NCBI GenBank assembly: GCA_017999235.1
Contig: JAGOBN010000010.1
Location: 1-21,652 of the forward strand
DNA: 21,652 nt
Source of the DNA: Anaerolineales bacterium
Lineage (GTDB): Bacteria > Chloroflexota > Anaerolineae > Anaerolineales > UBA6663
Direction: 5' to 3'
The translations under genes were made by a program, and so were the position numbers. Below the pieces are notes generated by a model. The model made no database searches. It saw nothing but the letters and a program-made list of their open reading frames with translations, and was not told the DNA's origin. Every line of letters begins with the position of its first letter. The first letter of the stretch is position 1. Shown in pieces: positions 9,313 through 15,206 of this stretch.

Positions 9313-9522
9313 TTAGAGGACTTTGACGTCCGCGGCCTGCAGGCCTTTCGGACCTTCCTGGATGGAGAACTCCACCTTCTGGCCCTCTTCCAGGTTGCGG
9401 TAGCCCTGGCCCTGGATAGCGGAGAAGTGGACGAAGACGTCCGCCCCATTCTCGCGCGCCAGGAACCCGTAACCTTTGCCAGCATTGAACCACTTGACCG
9501 TTCCGACGATACGCTCAGACAT
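9313..9522 (-). CDS. csp: Cold shock domain protein (CspA family)
   Basis: This 69-residue single-domain protein has the standard length for the family. RNP1 is KGYGF (residues 16-20) and RNP2 is VFVHFS (29-34), both on the conserved five-stranded beta-barrel that binds single-stranded RNA/DNA; GTVKWFN at the N terminus and an LEEGQKVEF strand are typical. It probably acts as an RNA chaperone in the cytoplasm. The start has a clear AAGGAGG at 9530-9536, 7 bases upstream. A ~135-nt 5' leader separates it from the best promoter candidate, as in cold-inducible csp genes. A dedicated terminator follows. Confidence 0.96.
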   Translation of the reverse strand: MSERIVGTVKWFNAGKGYGFLARENGADVFVHFSAIQGQGYRNLEEGQKVEFSIQEGPKGLQAADVKVL

Positions 9523-9657
9523 TGACTTGCCTCCTTAGGGCAAAAAAAACGATGGAGGTGCCGTACGTCTTCTATCGGCTTGGTCAAAAAACGACCCAGG
9601 GGGGTCTGCCCTGAGCCGTCGTCTTGCGCGTCCAACGAAAACTTACTGCAGCCTACA
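9523..9657 (-). promoter_or_regulatory. Long 5' leader of the cold-shock gene with anti-SD and mini-terminator-like elements
   Basis: Read on the minus strand, this leader holds a short hairpin GACCC-CCCT-GGGTC (9593-9606) followed by GTTTTTTG, which resembles an intrinsic terminator. Further down, a CCTCC sequence (9553-9557) can pair with the GGAGG of the Shine-Dalgarno, and TTGCC/GGCAA can place the SD in a hairpin loop. Long structured leaders that control mRNA stability or ribosome access are well known for cspA-type genes. The specific fold proposed here is inference. Confidence 0.4.
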
Positions 9658-9663
9658 TCCCGC

Positions 9664-9692
9664 AGGATACCTAATCTTGGTCATTTCTGCAA
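9664..9692 (-). promoter_or_regulatory. Candidate sigma70 promoter of the cold-shock gene
   Basis: On the minus strand TTGCAG (9692-9687) and TATCCT (9669-9664) are separated by 17 bases. The expected start is near 9657, which gives a leader of about 135 nt. It lies between the csp gene and the end of the upstream histidine kinase gene. Confidence 0.5.
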
Positions 9693-9738
9693 GCCCCAGC
9701 TAAAACGCAAGTTAACGAAGCCAACCCGCCGGCCGCGC

Positions 9739-11130
9739 TCAAGCCGCCGGCAGATCGAGGGTGAAAACCGTCCCCTGGCCGGGCTGGGAAGCGGCCGCGA
9801 TGGTGCCGCCGTGCGCTTCCACCACGGCTTTAGCGATGGCCAGCCCCAGCCCCGATTCGCCGGTTTCATCGGTGCGGGATTGATCGGCGCGGTAGAAGCG
9901 GTTGAAGATCAAGGGCAAGTCCTCCGGCGCGATGCCTTGGCCGGTGTCCCGCACCGTCAACTGCACGCGGCCGCCGGCGCGCGCCGCGCTTAAGGTGATC
10001 TGGCCGCCGGCCGGCGTGTAGCGCAGGGCATTGCTGATCAGATTAGCCAGCACTTGCGTGAGGCGGGCTTCGTCGCCCAGGAGGCGGGGGTACTCCGGCG
10101 CTTGCTCAAGCTGGAGCCGCACCCCTTGCTGGCTGGCCTGATGTTCAAAGGCGGCCAGGAGCGGCGGCAGCAGTTCCGCCGGGCTTAACGCTTGGCGGTT
10201 GAGCTTGAGTTCGCCGGCGTCAGCTTGCGAGAGCGTGCGCAGATCGCCCACCAGATGCTGCAGCCGCTCGATCTCGGTGTAGATAATCGTCAGTCGTTCC
10301 GGGGTGGGGTCCAGTTCGCCATCGCGCATCGACTCCACATAGCCGGCGATGACGGTCAGGGGCGTGCGTAAATCGTGGGCCACATCGGCCGTCATCTGGC
10401 GCCGGGCGTTGTTGGCGCGCGCCACGGCCCGGCTCATCGCGTTGAAGGCGGCCACGAGCTCGCCGATTTCATCCGTGGATCTCACCGTCACCACTTGTTC
10501 CAGTTCGCCGCCGGCCATCCGGTGCGCGGCCAGGGTCAGCGCCCGCAGCGGCTGCGTGAGGGTGCGCGCCAACAGCACGCCCACGACCAGCGCCACCAGC
10601 ACCGCGCCGAGGGCGGCGTAGGCCAACGCCGTGTTGGTGCGCTCCAGGTAGGCGGCCTCCTCCGGGTTCAGGCCCAGCGAGCGGGCCGCGGTCAAAACGG
10701 TCCCCACTCGTTGGTCATCCACTTCCACCGGCTCGCCCTGCGCCAGCACGTTGGCCGGGACACGCGCGCCCCCTGGATAATCCGGCAGCAGCGGGATCAC
10801 CACCACGCCGCCGGCATCCACCAGGCCAAAGAATTCATGCCGGTCGGGCTTGTAATCAAACCGGTGGTCGGGATCGGCGGGGAGGCCGCCGTCCGTCGGG
10901 CGCGGCTGGGTCCGCGTGCGGAAGAGGTACGTTTCCGCGCCGGCCCAGGTGCCGTTGGCCTGATAGTAGCTGACCACCTGCGCCAGAAACTGGCTGCGCT
11001 GCTGCTCGACGATCAAGCGGTCCAATTGGCCGGCCGCCGAGAAGCGCAAAAAGGCCGCCACCAGGCCGGCCACGGTGGCGGCCACCAGCAGAAAAGCCAG
11101 CGTCAATTTCCAGGTCAGTGAGCGGGTCAT
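9739..11130 (-). CDS. Membrane sensor histidine kinase (HAMP, HisKA, HATPase_c)
   Basis: The 463-residue protein has TM1 at about 8-28, an extracytoplasmic sensor of ~140 residues (30-167) and TM2 at about 168-188. A HAMP domain follows to ~240, then the dimerisation domain with phospho-accepting H252 (DVAHDLRTPLT), an N box (LISNALRYTP), G1 (DTGQGI), FNRFYR, and G2 (GESGLGLAIAK). It should autophosphorylate and pass phosphate to the response regulator whose stop codon overlaps its start. I chose the ATG at 11130 because it forms that ATGA overlap and places TM1 at the N terminus. The sensor has no domain I can name, and the signal is unknown. A paralogous regulator about 4 kb away has no kinase of its own, so cross-talk is possible. 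Confidence 0.92.
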   Translation of the reverse strand: MTRSLTWKLTLAFLLVAATVAGLVAAFLRFSAAGQLDRLIVEQQRSQFLAQVVSYYQANGTWAGAETYLFRTRTQPRPTDGGLPADPDHRFDYKPDRHEFFGLVDAGGVVVIPLLPDYPGGARVPANVLAQGEPVEVDDQRVGTVLTAARSLGLNPEEAAYLERTNTALAYAALGAVLVALVVGVLLARTLTQPLRALTLAAHRMAGGELEQVVTVRSTDEIGELVAAFNAMSRAVARANNARRQMTADVAHDLRTPLTVIAGYVESMRDGELDPTPERLTIIYTEIERLQHLVGDLRTLSQADAGELKLNRQALSPAELLPPLLAAFEHQASQQGVRLQLEQAPEYPRLLGDEARLTQVLANLISNALRYTPAGGQITLSAARAGGRVQLTVRDTGQGIAPEDLPLIFNRFYRADQSRTDETGESGLGLAIAKAVVEAHGGTIAAASQPGQGTVFTLDLPAA

Positions 11131-11822
11131 GCGTCGGCGTCCGGTTTGCACAGCCGATATCCCACCCCGTAGACCGTTTCAATATAGAGCGGGTTTTCGG
11201 GATCGGTCTCGATCTTGATCCGCACATTGCGGATATGGACGTTGAGCGTGCGCTCCAGGCCGGCGTAGCCGTCTTCGGCCAGCCGGTCCGCCAACTGCTG
11301 GCGGGTGAACACCTGGCCGGGCGAGCGCATAAACACCGCCAGAAGGTTGAACTCGGTCGGCGTCAGGTTGACGCCCTGGCCGCGCACCGTGACGGTGTGC
11401 GTGGCCTCGTCCATCACGAGGTCGCCCACGCGCCAGGGTTTGGCGCCGGCGGCTTCTGGTTCGGCCCGGCGCAGCGCCGCGCGCACGCGGGCCGCCAGCT
11501 CGCGCATGCGGAAGGGCTTGATCACGTAGTCGTCGGCGCCCAGTTCCAGACCAAGCACCGCGTCGCTTTCTTCCTCGCGCGCGGTGATGACGATGACGGG
11601 CGTGCGCTGGTCGCGCCGGTACTGGCGCAGAAACTCGTAGCCGTCCATCTCCGGCATCATGATGTCCAGCAGGATCAAATCCGGCGGCTCGTGCCGCACG
11701 GCAAACAGCGCCTCGCGCCCATTGGCGGCCGGGACCACGCGGTACCCCTGGCCGCCGAGGTAATCGGCCAGCAGCTGGCGCACGGAGGCTTTATCGTCGA
11801 CAACCAGGATTGTTTTGGGCAT
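11127..11822 (-). CDS. OmpR/PhoB-family response regulator
   Basis: The 231-residue protein has an N-terminal receiver with acidic pocket D9/D10, phospho-acceptor D53 (LILLDIMMPEMDG), T80 and K102. A C-terminal winged-helix DNA-binding domain follows, with LTPTEFNLL, RTLNVHIRNVRIKIE and ETVYGVGYRL. It is co-directional with the histidine kinase gene and overlaps it by 4 bases, so it is its likely partner. No Shine-Dalgarno precedes the ATG. Instead a -10-like TAGAAT ends 6 bases upstream, suggesting a leaderless mRNA. It is strikingly similar to the regulator at 15207-15905, so the two look like paralogues. Confidence 0.95.
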   Translation of the reverse strand: MPKTILVVDDKASVRQLLADYLGGQGYRVVPAANGREALFAVRHEPPDLILLDIMMPEMDGYEFLRQYRRDQRTPVIVITAREEESDAVLGLELGADDYVIKPFRMRELAARVRAALRRAEPEAAGAKPWRVGDLVMDEATHTVTVRGQGVNLTPTEFNLLAVFMRSPGQVFTRQQLADRLAEDGYAGLERTLNVHIRNVRIKIETDPENPLYIETVYGVGYRLCKPDADA

Positions 11823-11828
11823 GCGGCT

Positions 11829-11859
11829 ATTCTAAATCCATCCCGGCGGGGCCGGCCAA
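11829..11859 (-). promoter_or_regulatory. Candidate promoter giving a leaderless response-regulator mRNA
   Basis: On the minus strand TAGAAT occupies 11834-11829 and the ATG starts at 11822, exactly where transcription would be expected to begin. A weak TTGGCC (11859-11854) lies 19 bases upstream as a possible -35. There is no ribosome-binding site between the -10 and the ATG. Confidence 0.45.
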
Positions 11860-11902
11860 TCAATCTGATCTGCACATTAGCAGACGCTGGTTCAGATGTG
11901 GC

Positions 11903-12034
11903 TTAGAGAGTGTTTCTTAAAGGCATCAGAATTCGCGCCCTTTCGCTTGTTTGCCACGATTTGCGGCCTTTGGCGGCAGATCGCGGAATCGCCTGGAAAC
12001 AAGGCAAACGAACGAGTTAAGAAACAGTCTCTTA
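11903..12034. mobile_element. MITE-like element, 132 bp, 18-bp imperfect terminal inverted repeats
   Basis: The ends are TTAGAGAGTGTTTCTTAA (11903-11920) and TTAAGAAACAGTCTCTTA (12017-12034), which match as inverted repeats at 16 of 18 positions. A nested inverted repeat (CGCTTGTTTGCC against GGCAAACGAACG) and a central GATTTGC/GCAGATC pair mean the whole element can fold into one long hairpin. GGC flanks both ends and may be a 3-bp target duplication. There is no coding capacity, so it would depend on a transposase encoded elsewhere. It lies between divergent promoters. Confidence 0.6.
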
Positions 12035-12137
12035 GGCCGGCCGCTCATGCGGCATTCAGCCAGCCTAAGCCGGTTCTAAATAACGGCCGGCTACACTGCC
12101 GCACGGTTCATTACTCCAGTTCTCAAGCGAGAGGTGT

Positions 12138-12665
12138 ATGTCTGCTCAACCTGCCCGGCGCGCGCTCAGCGCCACTCTGATCAATCTCGGCCTGGATGCG
12201 GCCCTGTTTGTGGCGGCGCTGCTGGCCCTGGCGCCGTCTGTCACCGGCCTGCCCATCCATGAATGGCTGAGTCTCGCGTTGGCGGCCACGGTGGTGGTTC
12301 ATCTGCTCCTGCACTGGGCGTGGCTGGTGACGGTGGTGCGCCGCTTCTTCGGGCGGCTGGCCGGCGCCGCGCGCCTGAACGCGGTGCTCAACCTGGCTTT
12401 CTTTGTGGACTTTACGGTGATGATGTTCACGGGCTTGATGATCTCGCGCGCGGCCCTGCCGCTGTTCGGGATCACCCTGGGCCGCAATGCCCTGTGGACC
12501 ACCCTGCACCGGCTGAGCGCCGATCTGAGCGTCTTCATCCTGGGCCTGCATGTGGCCCTGCACTGGAAGTGGATTGTGAACACCAGCCGGCGCTACCTGA
12601 TCGACCCGCTGCTGCGGCTCGGCCAGAAGCCGGCCGCCCTCCCGCAGCCGGAGGTGAAGGCATGA
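12138..12665 (+). CDS. DUF4405-like four-TM membrane protein, possibly cytochrome b-like
   Basis: The 175-residue protein has four predicted helices at about 15-35, 44-66, 83-103 and 128-148. Histidines sit at positions 41, 55, 59, 124, 138 and 142, in patterns such as HLLLHW and HxxxHW. This His distribution is typical of DUF4405 and of small b-type cytochromes, so heme binding and a role in electron transfer are plausible but not shown. AGAGGTG lies directly before the ATG. The next gene starts in a 4-base ATGA overlap, so the two are an operon. It is divergent from the kinase/regulator pair, which may control it. Confidence 0.7.
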   Translation: MSAQPARRALSATLINLGLDAALFVAALLALAPSVTGLPIHEWLSLALAATVVVHLLLHWAWLVTVVRRFFGRLAGAARLNAVLNLAFFVDFTVMMFTGLMISRAALPLFGITLGRNALWTTLHRLSADLSVFILGLHVALHWKWIVNTSRRYLIDPLLRLGQKPAALPQPEVKA

Positions 12666-13078
12666 CCACGCTCAAACGCGCGCTCATCATTTTGCTGGCG
12701 GCGCTGGCGATCGCGGGCGGCTTATATGGTTTGGTGCAGACCGGCTGGCTGGGGGCCGTGGGCGCCGGCCGCGAACAAGAGTTTCGCGACGGCTTGGCTG
12801 AGGGCGGCCAGGCGGCCCCGGACGGCCAGCGGCCCGAGTTCCGGTCGCTGCCGGAAGGCGCGGCGCCGCCGGGATTTGAAGGCGGGCGCGGGCGCGGCGG
12901 GTTCGCGGGCGGTGAGTTCGGCCATGACCATGACTTGGACGGCGGGCGCGGCCTCGGCAACCTGCTGAAGAATGGCTTGATCATCGGCGGGATCGTGGCG
13001 GCGGTGGCGCTCGGCGCGTGGGCGCTGGATCGCTTCCGACGCCGCCGTCCCACGGGGACGCCGCCGGCGGCCGCCTGA
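12662..13078 (+). CDS. Small two-TM membrane protein with Gly/Arg-rich loop, unknown function
   Basis: This 138-residue protein has TM1 at about 5-26, a long Gly/Arg-rich loop and TM2 at about 103-122, then a basic RFRRRR tail and a Pro/Ala end. The loop includes GHDHD at 87-91, a possible metal-binding patch. The positive tail predicts that the C terminus is cytoplasmic and the loop extracytoplasmic. GGAGGTGAAGGC precedes the ATG, inside the end of the DUF4405 gene, and the start overlaps that stop codon, so it is translated with it. I recognise no family. A partner role for the DUF4405 protein is inferred only from this tight coupling. Confidence 0.7.
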   Translation: MTTLKRALIILLAALAIAGGLYGLVQTGWLGAVGAGREQEFRDGLAEGGQAAPDGQRPEFRSLPEGAAPPGFEGGRGRGGFAGGEFGHDHDLDGGRGLGNLLKNGLIIGGIVAAVALGAWALDRFRRRRPTGTPPAAA

Positions 13079-13168
13079 CCGTCAGGCTTGGCGGCGCCGT
13101 GGTTCCGGGGGCTGGAAAGGAGGTGAAGCCGAAACACGGATCGTTCACTCGCGGCGGGGCATAGTTGC

Positions 13169-13191
13169 GCGGTCAGGCCCGGCTTGACCGC
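13169..13191. repeat. Inverted repeat (GCGGTCA..TGACCGC) upstream of the exported repeat protein
   Basis: Perfect 7-bp arms (13169-13175 and 13185-13191) are separated by 9 bases, about 30 bases before the start codon at 13222. It may be a regulator operator or an RNA hairpin; the sequence alone does not decide. Confidence 0.35.
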
Positions 13192-13221
13192 ACCAGTCCG
13201 CACAGTTGTGGAGGTAATCGG

Positions 13222-14124
13222 ATGCGAAGTTTGAAACTCACTTTGGGAATGGCGGCGGGTATCCTGGCGTTCGCCGGCGCCGCACTCCTGCTGTGGCCGG
13301 CGGCGGCGCAGGCGCAGACCGCGACACCCACGCCGGCGGCGCCGGCTGACCGGGGTCTGGAACGCGGCGGCGGATTCGGACATGGCCGAGGCTTGGCCAC
13401 GGATCGCCTGCTGATCGAGGCGGCGGCCGGCGTGACTGGCCTAACCTCGGCCGAAGTCAAAACCGCGCTGCAAAGCGGCCAAAGCCTGACGCAAATCGCG
13501 CAGGGTAAAAACAAGACGGCCGCCGCCGTGATCGCCGCGGCGCACACGCTGCTGGCGGACCAACTGGCGCAGGCCGTGACCGCCGGCAAGTTGACGCAGG
13601 CGCAGGCTGACACGCAGCTGCAGATGTTTGATCAGAACGCGCCCACGGTGATGGCGGACGCCGCGTTGGGCCAAAGCCAGCGCCTCGGCGGCGGGCCGGG
13701 CCGCGGCCGCGGCCATGGCGGCGGCCATCTGGGCCGCGGGGTCCCGACAGATCGCCTGCTGATCAAGGCCACGGCCAGCGTGACCGGCCTGACCTCGGCT
13801 GAAGTCAAAACCGCGCTGCAAAGCGGCCAGAGCCTGACGCAGATCGCGCAGGGCAAAAACCAGACGGCGGCGGCCGTGATCGCTGCGGCGCGCATGCAGT
13901 TGACGGACCAGCTGACGCAGGCCGTGACCGCCGGCAAGTTGACGCAGGCGCAGGCTGACACGCAGCTGCAGACGTTTGATCAGAACGCGCCCACGCTGAT
14001 GGATGATGCCACGCTGGGCCAGCGCGGAGGCGGCTGCCCGGTTCAACCGCCGGCCCAGACGACGCCCACCGCGCCCGGAAACACTTCGGCGCCGCGGCCG
14101 GTCGCCAGCGGCCCCAGCGCTTAA
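13222..14124 (+). CDS. Exported protein with two near-identical helical repeats
   Basis: The 300-residue protein begins with a signal peptide (MRSLK, hydrophobic core to ~28, AQA cleavage near 31) followed by a QTATPTPAAP linker. Two repeats of ~92 residues (60-151 and 176-267) each contain TGLTSAEVKTALQSGQSLTQIAQGK, an alanine-rich helix and AGKLTQAQADTQL. They are separated by a GR/GH-rich linker (154-173). This kind of helical unit is found in envelope proteins of Gram-positive-type bacteria, but I cannot assign a function. The tail has a single Cys (GGGCPVQPP) and is Pro/Thr-rich. GGAGGT lies 6 bases before the chosen ATG. The DNA of the two units is nearly identical, implying a recent duplication. 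A strong terminator follows. Confidence 0.8.
   Translation: MRSLKLTLGMAAGILAFAGAALLLWPAAAQAQTATPTPAAPADRGLERGGGFGHGRGLATDRLLIEAAAGVTGLTSAEVKTALQSGQSLTQIAQGKNKTAAAVIAAAHTLLADQLAQAVTAGKLTQAQADTQLQMFDQNAPTVMADAALGQSQRLGGGPGRGRGHGGGHLGRGVPTDRLLIKATASVTGLTSAEVKTALQSGQSLTQIAQGKNQTAAAVIAAARMQLTDQLTQAVTAGKLTQAQADTQLQTFDQNAPTLMDDATLGQRGGGCPVQPPAQTTPTAPGNTSAPRPVASGPSA
13399..14026 (+). repeat. Tandem internal duplication, period 348 bp
   Basis: GATCGCCTGCTGATC starts at 13402 and recurs at 13750. The two ~277-bp units keep long stretches of identical bases, including synonymous positions (for example GAAGTCAAAACCGCGCTGCA in both). The 348-bp period is in frame (116 codons). Confidence 0.85.
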
Positions 14125-14178
14125 CTGACGTCTCCCGCGCCGGCCAGACCGCTTGAGTGAGCGGCTGGCCGGATCATT

Positions 14179-14221
14179 GGCCGGCGCTCCGCCTTCCCAG
14201 GCGCGAGCGCCGGCCTTTTTA
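14179..14221 (+). terminator. Strong intrinsic terminator after the exported repeat protein
   Basis: GGCCGGCGCTC (14179-14189) pairs perfectly with GAGCGCCGGCC (14205-14215). The loop itself forms CGCC-TTCCCA-GGCG, extending the stem, and TTTTT follows. Another hairpin (14142-14170, GGCCAG..CTGGCC) precedes it without a T-tract. Confidence 0.92.
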
Positions 14222-14254
14222 TTGCCGCCCCTCTTCACGCAATCCGCTGAATTT

Positions 14255-14287
14255 CTGAACAACTCCTGAACGACGCGCCGCTATCCT
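14255..14287 (+). promoter_or_regulatory. PhoB-box-like promoter of the DUF5666 gene
   Basis: CTGAAC occurs at 14255-14260 and again at 14266-14271, an 11-bp direct repeat. TATCCT at 14282-14287 starts exactly 10 bases after the second copy. This layout, two direct half-sites replacing the -35 region, is the one used by activators of the OmpR/PhoB family. Two such regulators are encoded in this window. The predicted start near 14294 gives a ~105-nt leader. Confidence 0.5.
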
Positions 14288-14399
14288 GCGCTCTGTAAGT
14301 GAGAGACAGAAAGGAGCGCGGGCGATTGCGGAACACCAACCGGGCTGATCACGTTTGACCAAACAACCAACCGATTGCTTTTCTCAATAGGAGATTCCC

Positions 14400-15134
14400 A
14401 TGCACAAGCTGATGAAATTCGCCGCCGTCGCCGCGGCCACGGTGGCCCTGCTGGGCAGCGCCGCGTTCGCGTACGCCCAAACGGCTACGCCCACCCCCGC
14501 CACCCCGTCAGCGGCGGCGGACACCCTCGGCCAGCGCCCGCCCGGCGGCCGGCCTGGCCGCGCCGGCGGGACGGTGACCGCCGTCACCGCTGACGCGCTC
14601 ACCCTGGAGACCCGTGATGGTCAGACGGTGACGGTGGCGATCAGTGACACCACGACAGTGCGCCTGGTCGAAGGCCACGCCACCGGGAGCTTGAGCGACA
14701 TCGTCGTGGGCGCCGAAGTGCGCGTGCGCGGCCAGCGGAACGCGGCGGACAGCTCCGCGCCGGCGGTCGAGATCATGGTCGAGCCCAGCGGCGACGAGGC
14801 CAGCGGGCAGGTGACGGCCGTGGACGGCGCCACCCTCACGTTGACGGACCGCGCGGGCGCCACGTTGACGGTCACCACCACTGCGGCCACCGTGTACCAG
14901 GGCGGCCCGGATCAGACCACCGCGCCGACGGCGGCGACGGTGGGCCAGAGGGTGCACGCCTACGGCGTGGCGCAGGCGGATGGCTCCGTGACGGCGCGCC
15001 TGGTCCTGGTGAATGACCGGCCGGCCGGCGGCCACGGCGGTCACGGCGGCGCTTGCCCGAGCGGGGCGGCCGGTGACGCGCCCGCCACCGACCCGGCCAC
15101 GATCACCCCGGCCACGCCGGCGCCGCTGAACTAA
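14400..15134 (+). CDS. Exported protein with two DUF5666-like domains
   Basis: The 244-residue protein has a signal peptide (MHKLMK, hydrophobic to ~22, cleavage near AYA-QT at 26). Two beta-rich units follow at about 57-127 and 134-205, each beginning GxVTAVxxxxLTLxxRxGxTxTV and containing a VGxxVxxxG strand, the DUF5666 pattern. The C terminus has GGHGGHGGACPSG and Ala/Pro/Thr-rich sequence. The mature start QTATPTPATP nearly copies that of the upstream exported protein, suggesting related export or anchoring. AGGAG lies 8 bases before the ATG. Function is unknown; by its sequence it is an extracytoplasmic, OB-like beta protein. Confidence 0.78.
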   Translation: MHKLMKFAAVAAATVALLGSAAFAYAQTATPTPATPSAAADTLGQRPPGGRPGRAGGTVTAVTADALTLETRDGQTVTVAISDTTTVRLVEGHATGSLSDIVVGAEVRVRGQRNAADSSAPAVEIMVEPSGDEASGQVTAVDGATLTLTDRAGATLTVTTTAATVYQGGPDQTTAPTAATVGQRVHAYGVAQADGSVTARLVLVNDRPAGGHGGHGGACPSGAAGDAPATDPATITPATPAPLN

Positions 15135-15152
15135 CCCGCTTCCCCTTTTATC

Positions 15153-15186
15153 ACTCCGCCGGCGGTGAAACCGCCGGCGGAGTTTC
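15153..15186 (+). terminator. GC-rich hairpin terminator after the DUF5666 gene
   Basis: ACTCCGCCGGCGG (15153-15165) and CCGCCGGCGGAGT (15171-15183) form a perfect 13-bp stem around TGAAA. The T-tract is only TTT, so termination efficiency is uncertain. The -10 of the next gene follows within 10 bases. Confidence 0.65.
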
Positions 15187-15190
15187 GGCG

Positions 15191-15196
15191 TATACT
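15191..15196 (+). promoter_or_regulatory. -10 element of a near-leaderless response-regulator promoter
   Basis: TATACT ends 10 bases before the ATG at 15207, so transcription is expected to start about 4 bases upstream of the ATG. No Shine-Dalgarno is present. The expected -35 position falls inside the terminator hairpin and does not match the consensus, so an activator may be needed. Confidence 0.45.
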
Positions 15197-15206
15197 GCCG
15201 GTCACT

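Larger units (their letters stand above)
11823..12137. other. Divergent intergenic region between the two-component pair and the envelope gene cluster
   Basis: This 315-bp region carries no gene. It holds the minus-strand promoter candidate for the response regulator, a 132-bp MITE-like palindromic element (11903-12034), and a ~100-bp stretch before the DUF4405 gene. A TACACT (12092-12097) there could be a -10 without a recognisable -35. Local base composition is less GC-rich than the flanking genes. Confidence 0.6.

Noticed and set aside
13073..13087. GCCTGAC-C-GTCAGGC palindrome over the stop of the small membrane protein gene
   Set aside because: The usable stem is only about 5 bp and lacks a T-tract, so I do not call it a terminator.
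13123..13164. 13-codon frame starting at GTG inside AAAGGAGGTGA
   Set aside because: The start codon overlaps the Shine-Dalgarno itself, leaving no room for normal initiation.
13399..14026. Two-unit repeat considered as CRISPR or mobile repeat
   Set aside because: The units are long, in frame, and part of one protein; there are no short spacers.
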